Positions 1 to 8,617 of a DNA stretch of 64,000 nucleotides are shown here, one piece after another. Source of the DNA: Hymenobacter elongatus (GTDB lineage: Bacteria > Bacteroidota > Bacteroidia > Cytophagales > Hymenobacteraceae); NCBI RefSeq assembly GCF_004745955.1, contig NZ_SRLD01000029.1, positions 1 through 64,000 on the forward strand, given 5' to 3'. The position numbers and the translations under genes were made by a program. Within the stretch, counting starts at the first letter, position 1. Every line of letters begins with the position of its first letter. A model generated the notes under the pieces. That model was not told the DNA's origin, did not search any database, and saw nothing but the letters and a program-made list of their open reading frames with translations.

Positions 1-62
<62 letters not shown>

Positions 63-300
63 ATAAAATCCTACACTCATGCGAACATGAGCTGATGTCG
101 AGTGCTGATCCGACTCGTATTAACGAGACTGTCTCGTTCGTGGTCGCTTGTTTGCTTGCCCCTGTCGCCAGAGGCAAGACTTACCTATTTGTCATTTCCA
201 ACTATTCAAAGAACGTGTGCCCTCCCCTGTCGGGAGAACCGTGGACCAGCACCGCTGATCGTGTGTTTTGTTCGTGTTTCGCAATCCTCGTTCGGATTGG
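63..300 (-). other. rRNA operon leader
   Basis: This ~240-nt stretch lies between the promoter closest to the 16S gene (P1, -7 element at 306-313) and the 16S 5' end. No coding region is credible here. It is the expected pre-16S leader that carries RNase processing and antitermination signals; I cannot point to individual sites in it. Confidence 0.6.
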
Positions 301-305
301 GAGTG

Positions 306-335
306 CAAAGGTAACAACTCTTTTTCGTTTCGCAA
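306..335 (-). promoter_or_regulatory. rRNA promoter P1
   Basis: On the minus strand, TTG (333-335), a 19-nt spacer and TACCTTTG (306-313) match the Bacteroidota consensus of TTG at -33 and TAnnTTTG at -7. The predicted start of transcription is near 300. Just downstream the transcript can pair CAATCC with GGATTG around a 6-nt loop. Confidence 0.8.
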
Positions 336-411
336 GTAAAAAAGAAACTTTCTTTTTTCGCCCGCTGGCCGCTTGAATCACTTCCTTCCCCCTTCCTGTT
401 GAAGCGGGCTG

Positions 412-443
412 CAAAGGTAACACCCTTCGTCGCCACTTTCCAA
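412..443 (-). promoter_or_regulatory. rRNA promoter P2
   Basis: Minus strand TTTG (TTG at 441-443), 21-nt spacer, TACCTTTG (412-419). It is one of four related units spaced 87-106 bp apart upstream of the 16S gene. Confidence 0.75.
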
Positions 444-506
444 ACACTACAGCTGAAAAAGTTTCGCCGACTGGCAGCTCCCTCGCCTCCTCTCGATTCG
501 GGAGGA

Positions 507-536
507 CAAAGGTAACGCCACACCCCGCTTTTCCAA
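507..536 (-). promoter_or_regulatory. rRNA promoter P3
   Basis: Minus strand TTG (534-536), 19-nt spacer, TACCTTTG (507-514). The initially transcribed sequence can form a CCTCC/GGAGG hairpin shared with P4. Confidence 0.75.
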
Positions 537-593
537 AACAAATCGAGAAAAGGTTTTCTGCTGCACTGCCCGCCTCCGTTCGATTCGGGAGGG

Positions 594-624
594 CAAAGGT
601 GGGGCTTCAAACGGAAAGATCCAA
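594..624 (-). promoter_or_regulatory. rRNA promoter P4 (weaker match)
   Basis: Minus strand TTG (622-624), 20-nt spacer, CACCTTTG (594-601). The first base of the -7 element is C instead of T, so this unit is probably weaker than P1-P3. The CCTCC/GGAGG hairpin follows as in P3. Confidence 0.55.
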
Positions 625-688
625 CTATGGTATTCCCTTTTTCTGAGGCATAGTATAGCCGAGATATGATGACGGTCAGCATAAGCTT

Positions 689-721
689 GGTTAATAACCT
701 TTTATCGAAAGGTTATTAACC
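689..721 (-). terminator. Hairpin after the serine hydrolase gene
   Basis: A perfect 14-bp inverted repeat (GGTTAATAACCTTT and its complement, 689-702 and 708-721) with a 5-nt loop. It lies 40 bp past the leftward hydrolase gene. The stem is AT-rich and there is no long U-tract, so it may be a weak terminator, or it may separate the gene from the rRNA promoters. Confidence 0.5.
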
Positions 722-761
722 TGGAAGAATCCGCTTGCTCTGGCAAAAGCCGGGAGCAGTA

Positions 762-2066
762 TCAGTCTTTACTGAACGTATTGTGGAGTTGAGGACGCTT
801 TATATAGTTTTTGGCGACTTCGTATTGATAGATTATCTGGCCTAGTCGGGCTAGAAAAGGTAATCCGACAGATTCGTATTCATATGCTCCGTCGTTAATG
901 ATACCGTCTTTATTTACGTAAATGACTGCACTCAGCAGGAATTCGGTCTGTTGAGTAGCATCAGCAAAATAGGCGACATCGGCTAGATAACCGTGTGACA
1001 TACCTACAACATTGTAAATACGCAAGCTTGGGTGGCTACGAGCTTTGGGGCTGCGCCCGTAGTAGAGATATTTCTTGTATGCATCGTGGTACTTATTTGA
1101 AGTGTATAATGATATGTTAGAGGCATGTGGTGTTTTATACAAGTAGCGGCGGAGAAAAGCATAGTCAACAGTCGTCAGATTCATCTGCTGGTTTCTGGGG
1201 GCTTGTTCGGGAAAAAGGATGGCTTTGAGCAGATCTGTTGCCTGCTGCAATGGCAGATAGTTCGCCGTTGTGAAATCGTAAGACTTTTTCACGATCTGGC
1301 CCCCAGCTTGGTAACCGTTGCCTTTGGTGATACGGCCAAGTGGGAAACCTAGCGGGTAAGTGTTGATAGCAGCGGGCTGCTTGTAGATGGGCTCTCCTTG
1401 TTGATTGTAGAATATGAAAGGGTTGGTATATCGATTGGCAGCGGCATCGCAGGGAGCAAAGCGCCGGACGATGCGAACGGTGGGGTAGCCCAGGGACCAG
1501 AGACGCTCATTAAGGAAGCGTTGGCCAAGAAATTCATACAGCCGGTTGTAAGCGCTATTGTCACTGACGAGCAGCATCCGCTTTATATAGTTGCCAATTG
1601 TGTTGAGTTGGTCAGAATCTGAGGGAACTACATACGGAACGGGCGTTTGGCAGCGGAAGGCTGCGCCAATTGACAGTGAATTATTCAGATTGAGTCCGGG
1701 CTGGTGCAGCTGGTTGAGCTTTTCTAGTGCTAAGGCGGCGACAGGGAGCTTTACTAAGCTGGCCGGGTTGAAGTATTGGCGGGCGTTGAGGTGAAAATTG
1801 TGCTGCGTAAAGTGTGGCTGGTTTTGTTCGTCACGATGAATCTGGGTATAAATGATCTGAACCTCGTGTTCGTTGGCGCGCTTGATGATTGGAGCAAGCT
1901 GTGGATCGGCACGAAGTAGGCTGTCCAGCAGCGGGCTGTCGGTGTTGCTTTGGGCAGGCAGCGAAAGTGGCCGTCGCCTCGACGAAGCCGCCTTTGGGAG
2001 CGTGAGCAACGTCAGGCTCAGTATAACGAGTGCAGCAGCGCTTAATGCTTGTCCTGTTTCCCGCAT
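762..2066 (-). CDS. Exported class A beta-lactamase-like serine hydrolase
   Basis: 434 residues from ATG at 2066. An upstream in-frame start at 2204 would run through a repeat element (2120-2195) and would hide the signal peptide, so I reject it. Residues 1-29 form a signal peptide. The catalytic SxxK is S103-L-V-K106 in an FNPASLVKLP context, and the SDN motif is at 168-170, as in the beta-lactamase/DD-peptidase fold. The third motif (KTG) is not visible; the equivalent segment reads VVGMSHG, near the C-terminus. The protein probably acts on a peptide or amide in the periplasm. A true antibiotic-hydrolysing role is not supported. A palindromic mobile repeat lies just upstream of the gene. 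Confidence 0.85.
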   Translation of the reverse strand: MRETGQALSAAALVILSLTLLTLPKAASSRRRPLSLPAQSNTDSPLLDSLLRADPQLAPIIKRANEHEVQIIYTQIHRDEQNQPHFTQHNFHLNARQYFNPASLVKLPVAALALEKLNQLHQPGLNLNNSLSIGAAFRCQTPVPYVVPSDSDQLNTIGNYIKRMLLVSDNSAYNRLYEFLGQRFLNERLWSLGYPTVRIVRRFAPCDAAANRYTNPFIFYNQQGEPIYKQPAAINTYPLGFPLGRITKGNGYQAGGQIVKKSYDFTTANYLPLQQATDLLKAILFPEQAPRNQQMNLTTVDYAFLRRYLYKTPHASNISLYTSNKYHDAYKKYLYYGRSPKARSHPSLRIYNVVGMSHGYLADVAYFADATQQTEFLLSAVIYVNKDGIINDGAYEYESVGLPFLARLGQIIYQYEVAKNYIKRPQLHNTFSKD

Positions 2067-2119
2067 TTTCACTACTCTATTATATATAGTGTGTTGACAA
2101 AAAGGGCTACTCGCAACGA

Positions 2120-2195
2120 AGCTGCTTGGGAAGGCTGTCGAACGCCTGCTCAGACATGACGTTCTGAACTGATTATACCGACTTCCCAAGCAGCT
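2120..2195. repeat. Palindromic element, copy 1
   Basis: A perfect 14-bp inverted repeat (AGCTGCTTGGGAAG, 2120-2133; complement 2182-2195) bounds a ~76-bp unit that contains ACATGACGTTCTG. Its ends resemble the AAGCTGTTTAGGAAGT end of the copy near 48.65 kb, and its core contains the GTCAT/ACGTTC words of the other copies. It sits between the leftward genes at 762-2066 and 2257-3474, close to the promoter of the former. Confidence 0.6.
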
Positions 2196-2256
2196 GCAGC
2201 ACACAACAAGCTCCTCCTACTGAAGCTGGAGCCCCAGTGGCGAATTGTAGCGTGAT

Positions 2257-3474
2257 TTATTCTACGGGTGCGGACTGCCGCCGAGCAAGCAAAAGATTGG
2301 AGTCGTTTTGGCGCCAGTTGTAACCGGTACCAAAAGGCAACGGGCGGGGCCTATGGGTAGTGTCGGCAAAGGCTTGGGTGAGGGCCGGCTGATAGAGTTT
2401 GGCAAATAGGTTGATGGGCCGCTTATAGGTGCCATAGTAGATAAACTTCCAATCGGACGGACGGAAGTACTTTATGGCAATACCGGAGTCATCCTGCAGT
2501 ACATAGGCGCTACGTTCCAAAATCAGGTTACGAACCTTGGAAAAATAGCTTTTGTGCATGAGGTAGGTTGCCGACTTGACGTAGGTAGTCAGAGGCCCGA
2601 GGGAACGGACGTACTGCAGAGCGGCCTGTTTGGTGACGCCGAGTTTCCAGTCGCTGAGGTCAGCAGAGAAGTAATACACAGTCTTTGCCTGCCCTGTCTT
2701 GTCGGTTAGCTTCATTTCTACCCCAGGAATGATCTTAGGCCCGGGCTTGCGAATAGCGGCGGTGTCAGATTCTGTGAGCCGGCCCTGGTTGTCGAGTTGC
2801 ACGTAGCGGATGGCGGTAATCTGGTTATTGGTGCGGGCGGCGAAAAGCATCATGAGCGGTAAGGCTCCATCCAACTCCACTGACTTCAAATCGATGGCCA
2901 TATCATTGGTACGGAAGAAGCTGAAGTTTAGCACGGACCACAGAGAGGCTTTCAGGGCGGAGTAGAGCTTCGGATTGGCCAAGGTGCTCAGGTGCGGAAC
3001 TGTGCCAACGGGCTCCAAGCCAACCAATACATACGTTTCACTGGTCGGGAACATGGTGACAACATTGAGCAAGTCGGGGCCACTGAAGGGATAAAAGATG
3101 GTGGGACTCACGGCCCGGACGGAATCCAGCTCAGAGGTAGCCCATTGCTGAATTTTGGCGGTACGGGTTTGATGGTAGCTGAGCCAGCTTTTATCGGCAT
3201 CGGCGGCAAACCCCTGCCAGGCTGGCGAAGACGTCAGAGAGCGTAGCTCGCTTCGGCGGCTTACACGGCTACCGGCCATGTAAGCGGCTACGTCCTGTAG
3301 ATAGGTGGTGTCGGCGGAGACGAGGGGTTGAGTCGCGGCTGTGTCAGCAGGGGGCGTTGGCAGGATGGCAGTTGGGAGAGCAGCCAGTTCGGGTGCAGGC
3401 TTTCTTTGCTCGGAGCAACTGACCAGAGTTAGTAGGAATACTGGCAACATGGACCAGACGAAAGGTAAACGCAT
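2257..3474 (-). CDS. Lipoprotein of unknown function
   Basis: 405 residues from ATG at 3474. The start was chosen because it puts a lipoprotein signal (hydrophobic stretch, then L-V-S-C20) at the N-terminus; the longer reading frame to 3558 would bury it. After a Pro/Ala/Thr-rich linker (about 25-60) comes a globular region with no motif I recognise. It has aromatic-rich segments and several Tyr-Phe pairs, compatible with a beta-rich periplasmic domain. The downstream gene on the same strand is the serine hydrolase (190 bp away, with a repeat between), so they are probably separate transcripts. The function is unknown. Confidence 0.75.
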   Translation of the reverse strand: MRLPFVWSMLPVFLLTLVSCSEQRKPAPELAALPTAILPTPPADTAATQPLVSADTTYLQDVAAYMAGSRVSRRSELRSLTSSPAWQGFAADADKSWLSYHQTRTAKIQQWATSELDSVRAVSPTIFYPFSGPDLLNVVTMFPTSETYVLVGLEPVGTVPHLSTLANPKLYSALKASLWSVLNFSFFRTNDMAIDLKSVELDGALPLMMLFAARTNNQITAIRYVQLDNQGRLTESDTAAIRKPGPKIIPGVEMKLTDKTGQAKTVYYFSADLSDWKLGVTKQAALQYVRSLGPLTTYVKSATYLMHKSYFSKVRNLILERSAYVLQDDSGIAIKYFRPSDWKFIYYGTYKRPINLFAKLYQPALTQAFADTTHRPRPLPFGTGYNWRQNDSNLLLARRQSAPVE

Positions 3475-3561
3475 GCAGGAAGGGTTTGGAAAGGTAGCGG
3501 CGGGAAACATAGGAGATGGCAACTGTAGACGTTTGGCCTCGCGGAGAAATTCCGGCATTTC

Positions 3562-4875
3562 TCATACTGCCTTTAGCCGTCGGCCAATGAAGTACACAAT
3601 GGCTCCTGCCGCCAGCGTGGCAAGGCCGTAGAGCGACTCCAGCGGTTTATCGCGCAGAATAAATACCAGAGTCCAGCCACTCAAGGCCAGAAACAGCAGC
3701 GGCGTGAGCGGGTAGCCCCAGGCCCGGTAAGGCCGCAGTAAGGTCGGGCGGCGCAGGCGCAGCACAAACAAACCCAGCACCGTCAGAAACGTGAGCAGGC
3801 TCAGAATAAACCCGGCGTAGAGTAGCACCTGCTCGAAGGTGGCCGTTAGAATGAAGACCAGCGTGAGAACGGTTTGCAGCAGCATAGCCCGCACCGGAAT
3901 ACCGTTGCTGCTGACGACGGCCAACCCGCGCAGCGCCGGCAGATCTTCTCCCATTACCTGGATGATACGCGGCCCGGCAAAAATCATGGAGCTGACCGTA
4001 GACACGAGCAGCACCGCAATGACGGCCCCCATAAACCGCCCGATAGCCGGGCCAAAAATATAGCTGGCGGCCACGTACCCCACTTCTAGCTGACCGGCTA
4101 ATTGGGGAATAGGAGTCGAATACAGAAACACAAAGTTGAGGCCTACATATAAGAGGAGTACCACGACCGTACCAGCCAACAGAATCCGGGGCAGATTGCG
4201 CTGCGGATCGGTAACTTCGCCGGTGAGGTAAACGGCGGCGTTCCAGCCCGAGTAGGCATACGATACATAAATGAGCGAAACGGCAAAGGTCGGAGTCAGA
4301 ATCTGCTGCCAATCGGCCGCTACGGGCAGGAAGACGATAGGCTGCGGCGTGGCCTCCCCAAAGCCCGCGACGACAAAAACCAACAGCACTCCTACTTTTA
4401 TAGCTGTAACGACAACCTGCAGTTGGCTGCCGGCCCGGCGGCTGGTGGCATGAACCCCAGTAAGCAGCAGTACTACGGCCACGGATAAGAACCGGGGCTC
4501 CAAACTCGGCCACACGCTGGCGGCATACTTGCCCAGCGCCATAGTCGCCAATGCCGTGGGTGCCGCAAACCCCACGGTGGCCGACACCCAACCGGACAGG
4601 AACCCCAAAGCCGGATGGTAAATTTCGGACAGGTAATGATATTCACCCCCCGACCGAGGCATAGCGGCGGCCAGTTCGCCGTAGCATAGCGCGCCACATA
4701 AGGCAATAACCCCTCCCACTATCCACAACATCAACAATGCAAACCCACTTTGCATACCGACCACCTGAAACCCCAGGCTGGTAAAAACCCCCGTTCCGAC
4801 CATATTGGCAATGACGATGGCAGTACCGGTCAGGAAACTAATTTTGTAAGGTTGGACGCTAAGTGGCAGAGGCAT
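3562..4875 (-). CDS. APC-family amino acid permease
   Basis: 437 residues with about 12 hydrophobic segments. The first helix contains the GTGVF motif of the APC superfamily, whose unwound helix 1 binds the amino-acid backbone; helix 2 and the PRSGGEYHYL loop are also typical of the family. It should import or exchange amino acids across the inner membrane; the substrate cannot be read from the sequence. A start at 4893 would be TTG, so I prefer the ATG at 4875. The gene stands alone, 87 bp upstream of the lipoprotein gene and separated from the next upstream gene by a strong terminator. Confidence 0.88.
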   Translation of the reverse strand: MPLPLSVQPYKISFLTGTAIVIANMVGTGVFTSLGFQVVGMQSGFALLMLWIVGGVIALCGALCYGELAAAMPRSGGEYHYLSEIYHPALGFLSGWVSATVGFAAPTALATMALGKYAASVWPSLEPRFLSVAVVLLLTGVHATSRRAGSQLQVVVTAIKVGVLLVFVVAGFGEATPQPIVFLPVAADWQQILTPTFAVSLIYVSYAYSGWNAAVYLTGEVTDPQRNLPRILLAGTVVVLLLYVGLNFVFLYSTPIPQLAGQLEVGYVAASYIFGPAIGRFMGAVIAVLLVSTVSSMIFAGPRIIQVMGEDLPALRGLAVVSSNGIPVRAMLLQTVLTLVFILTATFEQVLLYAGFILSLLTFLTVLGLFVLRLRRPTLLRPYRAWGYPLTPLLFLALSGWTLVFILRDKPLESLYGLATLAAGAIVYFIGRRLKAV

Positions 4876-4947
4876 GCAAGTTTCGTTGGTCAATCAAAGA
4901 TGCATATTCTGCCAACTGCACCTAGCTCGCCAACCTCATTGACCTTA

Positions 4948-5007
4948 CTTCTCAGGCACAGAAAAGCCCATCAGCAGAGACTGATGGGCTTTTCTGTGCC
5001 TGAGAAG
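4948..5007 (-). terminator. Long bidirectional terminator hairpin
   Basis: A perfect 27-bp stem (4948-4974 and 4981-5007) with a 6-nt loop. The stem contains GCCCATCAG/CTGATGGGC followed by TTTT, so it can end transcription from the DUF2480 gene, which stops at 5018. Confidence 0.9.
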
Positions 5008-5017
5008 CGCCTGAATT

Positions 5018-5533
5018 TTAGGCCTGTACTTTGGGGCGTTTGTACAGCGGCACCGTGCTGCATGGCTCGCCATACATGATACTGGACGTCACGGGCAGCA
5101 GCTTCTGCATAATGGCCACGTAGGCGTAGGTGGGCACCGGAATTGTGCCGCAGCCCTTCACTACTACCTTTGCGTCGCGGAAATCCTCGGCGTTGATGGC
5201 GGCAATGGCTTCGTGGAAAAGCTCCTGATCCAGGGCTTCCAGAGTGCCAAATACGTAGCGGTGCGCATGATTCTGGAGCTTGGAGGCCAGCAGCATGTAG
5301 GCCCAGGTAGGCACAATAGCGTCGGCCGAGCAGATGATGGCTACGTTTTTACCATCGTACTGGCTCCAGTCGTGGGTTTTGATAAATTCGCGGAAATCCT
5401 TTTCGCGCAGCATCAAGCCGTGGAACAGGTTCTCCTTGATATCATACACCACCCGCTCGCCCGGATGAATGAGTTCTTCCAGATTGAGGGAAGTCAGGGC
5501 GCTTTGCGCCACGCGGTTGATAAAGTCTTCCAT
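5018..5533 (-). CDS. DUF2480 family protein
   Basis: 171 residues from ATG at 5533. The sequence pattern (MEDFINRVA start, the LNLEELIHPGERVVYDIKE segment, FREFIK-HDWSQYDGKNVAI, and a C-terminal end rich in short hydrophobic motifs) is that of DUF2480, a small soluble Bacteroidota family of unknown function that is highly conserved in Cytophagales. It has no signal peptide, so it is cytoplasmic. It lies 74 bp after tsaB and may share its transcript. It ends at the strong terminator at 4948-5007. Confidence 0.85.
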   Translation of the reverse strand: MEDFINRVAQSALTSLNLEELIHPGERVVYDIKENLFHGLMLREKDFREFIKTHDWSQYDGKNVAIICSADAIVPTWAYMLLASKLQNHAHRYVFGTLEALDQELFHEAIAAINAEDFRDAKVVVKGCGTIPVPTYAYVAIMQKLLPVTSSIMYGEPCSTVPLYKRPKVQA

Positions 5534-5607
5534 GGTGGTATCCTGAGAGCTTGGATGCAGCGCTGCCCTACGGCCGCTGCCGAATTCTAAGCGCTACATT
5601 CTGAGTT

Positions 5608-6297
5608 CTACGTTCTAACCTTGGGGGTGGTCGTGTGTACTTCCTTCAAATAAAAAGGCTCGTAGTAGGCTACGTCCCGAAACTCCTGGCGCTGGAAAGC
5701 CTGCTGGGCCAATGCTCCTACCGCACTGGCAGAAGGCTCGATACCGCGCAGAAAACCCGCATTCGGCGTATTTAGAAGAGGCTCGAACTTCGCCGCACCG
5801 TTTCCAAAGAACAACAAACGATGGTGGGCTAATTGTTCGGTCAGCGTATCTGAATCCAGAATGAGCGGGGCCGGGCCCAGCACTTCCTGCCCCTCGTGCG
5901 TGTAGAGGGCACTGTATACTTCCATCCGCCGGGCATCGAGCATGGGGCAGAACAGCAAGCCCTCGGCGCGCGGTGTGAAGGCGGCCACTTGGTAAGCCAA
6001 CGCCTGGAGCGTGCTTACGGCTATCAGCGGAATAGTCAGTGCGTAGCACAAGCCCTTGGCCGCCGCCCCGCCGATGCGCAGCCCCGTGTAGGAACCCGGC
6101 CCATCGGATACGGCCACGGCCGCCAGATCTTGTAAGGTGCAGCTTGTGTTATCCAGTAGCTGCTGAATTAATACAGTCAGATGCGAGGAGTGCGACTTTT
6201 CCAGCCGCAGCTCCGACTGGCCCACCAACTGCCCGTCGCGGTGCAAAGCTACGGAGCAGACCGACGAGGAGGTTTCAAGAGAAAGGATGAGCGTCAT
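5608..6297 (-). CDS. tsaB: TsaB, tRNA t6A37 threonylcarbamoyltransferase complex subunit
   Basis: 229 residues. The N-terminus MTLILSLETSSSVCSVAL and the SHSSHL and DGPGSYTGLRIG motifs identify the YeaZ/TsaB branch of the ASKHA fold. TsaB dimerises with TsaD and, with TsaE, transfers threonylcarbamoyl to A37 of ANN-decoding tRNAs; it is an essential cytoplasmic function. The start codon is ATG at 6297. The upstream gene (6275-6808) overlaps its start by 23 bp, which suggests translational coupling. Confidence 0.95.
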   Translation of the reverse strand: MTLILSLETSSSVCSVALHRDGQLVGQSELRLEKSHSSHLTVLIQQLLDNTSCTLQDLAAVAVSDGPGSYTGLRIGGAAAKGLCYALTIPLIAVSTLQALAYQVAAFTPRAEGLLFCPMLDARRMEVYSALYTHEGQEVLGPAPLILDSDTLTEQLAHHRLLFFGNGAAKFEPLLNTPNAGFLRGIEPSASAVGALAQQAFQRQEFRDVAYYEPFYLKEVHTTTPKVRT

Positions 6298-6808
6298 GAG
6301 CAGAAGAGAGTTCTTGTATCTGATTCAAGCGGGGCTGGATAAACCAAATCCCAACTGGCCAGGAGAAAATCAGTACTACGGTACCCAGATAGTTGCTGAA
6401 GTCCGGCGTCTGTTGCTGTTCAGCGCTCAGTAGTAAGGAGGCAGGAAACCAATGCGTATGCAAAGCAGCAAAAAACACGCACACCAGTGGTAAAGATCCA
6501 GTGTTGTGCGCTTCAAACGAGTTCGTCGTAACGTGAAAGTCGTCACTCTCAATAATTGCGCTGAATCCTACCGCAACCAGTAGAATCAGGATATCCAGCA
6601 AAAACCAGGATAACGAATGGGCGAAGCCGCCGCTAGCCCGATACAAGCTATTTCCCAGTAAAGCCAGCCAGCTGAAATAAAGCAACGCGTTGAGCAGCAC
6701 CAACAACTCAACAACAAAAGCATCCCTGATAAACCAAGGCGCTACGTGTGTGGAGCTGAGCAGCAGGAATAGTTGCCAATGTTTTGCGTTGAGGACGAAA
6801 TCACCCAC
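6275..6808 (-). CDS. Hypothetical integral membrane protein
   Basis: 177 residues with four or five hydrophobic segments (about 10-30, 32-55, 63-85, 105-130, 140-157). It starts at GTG (6808); an in-frame stop lies five codons upstream and there is no better ATG. It matches no family that I recognise. Its end overlaps the tsaB start by 23 bp, so the two are cotranscribed. Membrane location is inferred from hydrophobicity alone. Confidence 0.65.
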   Translation of the reverse strand: MGDFVLNAKHWQLFLLLSSTHVAPWFIRDAFVVELLVLLNALLYFSWLALLGNSLYRASGGFAHSLSWFLLDILILLVAVGFSAIIESDDFHVTTNSFEAHNTGSLPLVCVFFAALHTHWFPASLLLSAEQQQTPDFSNYLGTVVLIFSWPVGIWFIQPRLNQIQELSSAHDAHPFS

Positions 6809-6830
6809 TGGCGTATTGGTTTAGAGTCAC

Positions 6831-6861
6831 AAAAAAGCAGGCCCAAAACTGAGCCTGCTTT
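6831..6861 (-). terminator. Terminator of ctpA
   Basis: AAAGCAGGC/GCCTGCTTT stem with a ~10-nt loop. Read on the minus strand it is followed by a run of T. It lies 20 bp past the ctpA stop. Confidence 0.85.
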
Positions 6862-6882
6862 CTATCTGCAAATATACACTTC

Positions 6883-8589
6883 CTACTTCCCGCCTGCCGT
6901 TTTCCGGCTCGCTTCGGGCCGGGTTTTGGCTTCCGATGTGCCGGGCTTCAGCAGGGCAGCGTAGCGTGGCGCATCATTGATGACCTGCAGAGCCGTGAGA
7001 ATATTGGGGTCGTCGTCGAAGCTGGCTTCGATACCACCTTTCTGGAAGTAGTAGCGCGACACAATTTCCTGCTCCAACAGCTCCCGAATTTCGGGCTTGA
7101 AGCGGGTCAGGTCATTGCTTTTGTTCGTCGAAACCTTCTTCCGGATAGCATCCAACTCGCTTTTCACGTCGTCGTAGTGCTTTTCCTCCTTCGCCTTTTT
7201 GGATAGCTCCGTCAGGCTTTTCTCCATATCGGTGCTGTAGGTGATATCCTTACCGGTCAGGAACTGCACAAATTTCTGGTACTCGGCGTCGGACAGTTGA
7301 AACTCGCGGGCGGCAACAATAGTGGAGTGCTCGGCGCGGTAGCGGGTGGCGTAGTCGAACACGTAGTTCTTCTGCATGAGCACGCGGGTGATGTCGGCAA
7401 TTTCCTTTTCCTGCACTTCCACATCCGGAGCCACGCCGCCGCCATCGTATACCACGCGGCCACTCTGGGTTTTGAAGGCCGTGCGCAACGAGTCCGGGAA
7501 TTTACCCAGTGTGCCGTCATCGGCGCGGTGGGCGTAGTCGATTTCCTGAATACAGCGGCCACTGGGAATGTAGTATTTGGCCGTCGTTACTTTCAGCTGC
7601 GAATTATAGCTCAGCGGCCGGGTAGCCTGCACAAGGCCTTTACCAAACGTCCGCTCGCCTACCACCACGGCCCGGTCGTAGTCCTGCAGCACGCCCGACA
7701 CGATTTCGGAGGCTGAAGCCGAGCGGCTGCTGGTGATAATCACGACTGGAATCTGAGTATCCAGCGGAGCGTCGAGGGCTTTGTAAGTCTTGTTCCACTC
7801 CGTCACCTTGCCTTTGGTGCTCACCACGTCCACCCCTTTGTCGACGAACACGTTGGAGATATTCACTGCCTCGTTAAGCAGGCCACCGGGGTTGTCGCGA
7901 ATATCGAACACGATTTTCTTGGCGCCCATTTCCTTGAGCTTACTCACGGCCATACGCACCTCCTTGCCGGCATCGACGGTGAAGCTGCCGAGCTGGAAAT
8001 ACCCGACTTCCGGGGAAAGCATACCGTAGTACGGCACATTATCGACCTGGATTTTGTCGCGGGTGATGTTGATTTCAATTGGCTTTTCCTGGCCGTAACG
8101 CGTCACTTCGAGCTTCACCAGCGAGTTGGCCTGGCCTTTCAGCAGCTTGCTGATGTCGCTGTTGTTCTTCTTTTCAACAGCAATGCTGTTGATAGTCAGG
8201 ATCTCGTCGCCGGGCAGCAAACCAGCTTTTTGGGCCGGATACCCCTCATACGCGCTCTGCACGATGGTCTTCCCACTACGCTTCACGACTATAGCCCCAA
8301 TGCCGCCGTATTGGCCGGTGGTCAGCGTGCGGAAGTCCTCAATATCGTCCTCAGGAATGTAATTTGTATACGGGTCTAAGGACTTGAGCATCGCGTCGAT
8401 ACCGGTCTTCACCAGTTTCGCGGGCGCTACCTCGTCCACGTAAAACGTATTCACTTCCTTAAAAAGAGTCGCGAAAATGTCGAGGTTCTTGGCAATTTCG
8501 AAATACCGCTCGTTATCCGAAGCAGTCCGAAAGGAGGCAAGCAGGGCAGCACTCCCAAGGAGCAGGCCAGCAACGGTAGTTTTACGCAT
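6883..8589 (-). CDS. ctpA: S41 C-terminal processing protease
   Basis: 568 residues from ATG at 8589; the in-frame start at 8655 lies inside rnpA and would displace the signal sequence. Order: signal peptide (1-20), an N-terminal helical region, a PDZ domain (about 95-165, with PAQKAGLLPGDEI), and the S41 catalytic domain. By comparison with CtpB the catalytic residues are Ser292 (in SASASE), Lys317 and Gln321 (in GKGLVQ). It cleaves proteins from their C-termini in the periplasm. The C-terminal ~200 residues are helical and charged. It follows rnpA by 28 bp and is probably cotranscribed from the rpmH promoter. Confidence 0.95.
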   Translation of the reverse strand: MRKTTVAGLLLGSAALLASFRTASDNERYFEIAKNLDIFATLFKEVNTFYVDEVAPAKLVKTGIDAMLKSLDPYTNYIPEDDIEDFRTLTTGQYGGIGAIVVKRSGKTIVQSAYEGYPAQKAGLLPGDEILTINSIAVEKKNNSDISKLLKGQANSLVKLEVTRYGQEKPIEINITRDKIQVDNVPYYGMLSPEVGYFQLGSFTVDAGKEVRMAVSKLKEMGAKKIVFDIRDNPGGLLNEAVNISNVFVDKGVDVVSTKGKVTEWNKTYKALDAPLDTQIPVVIITSSRSASASEIVSGVLQDYDRAVVVGERTFGKGLVQATRPLSYNSQLKVTTAKYYIPSGRCIQEIDYAHRADDGTLGKFPDSLRTAFKTQSGRVVYDGGGVAPDVEVQEKEIADITRVLMQKNYVFDYATRYRAEHSTIVAAREFQLSDAEYQKFVQFLTGKDITYSTDMEKSLTELSKKAKEEKHYDDVKSELDAIRKKVSTNKSNDLTRFKPEIRELLEQEIVSRYYFQKGGIEASFDDDPNILTALQVINDAPRYAALLKPGTSEAKTRPEASRKTAGGK

Positions 8590-8617
8590 ACAGATGACTA
8601 GAAGCGAGAAAAGTAGC

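Noticed and set aside
206-682. 158-codon frame in the rRNA promoter region
   Set aside because: It covers the four tandem promoters, and its Cys-Pro-Pro-Glu-Ser repeats simply reflect the repeated DNA.
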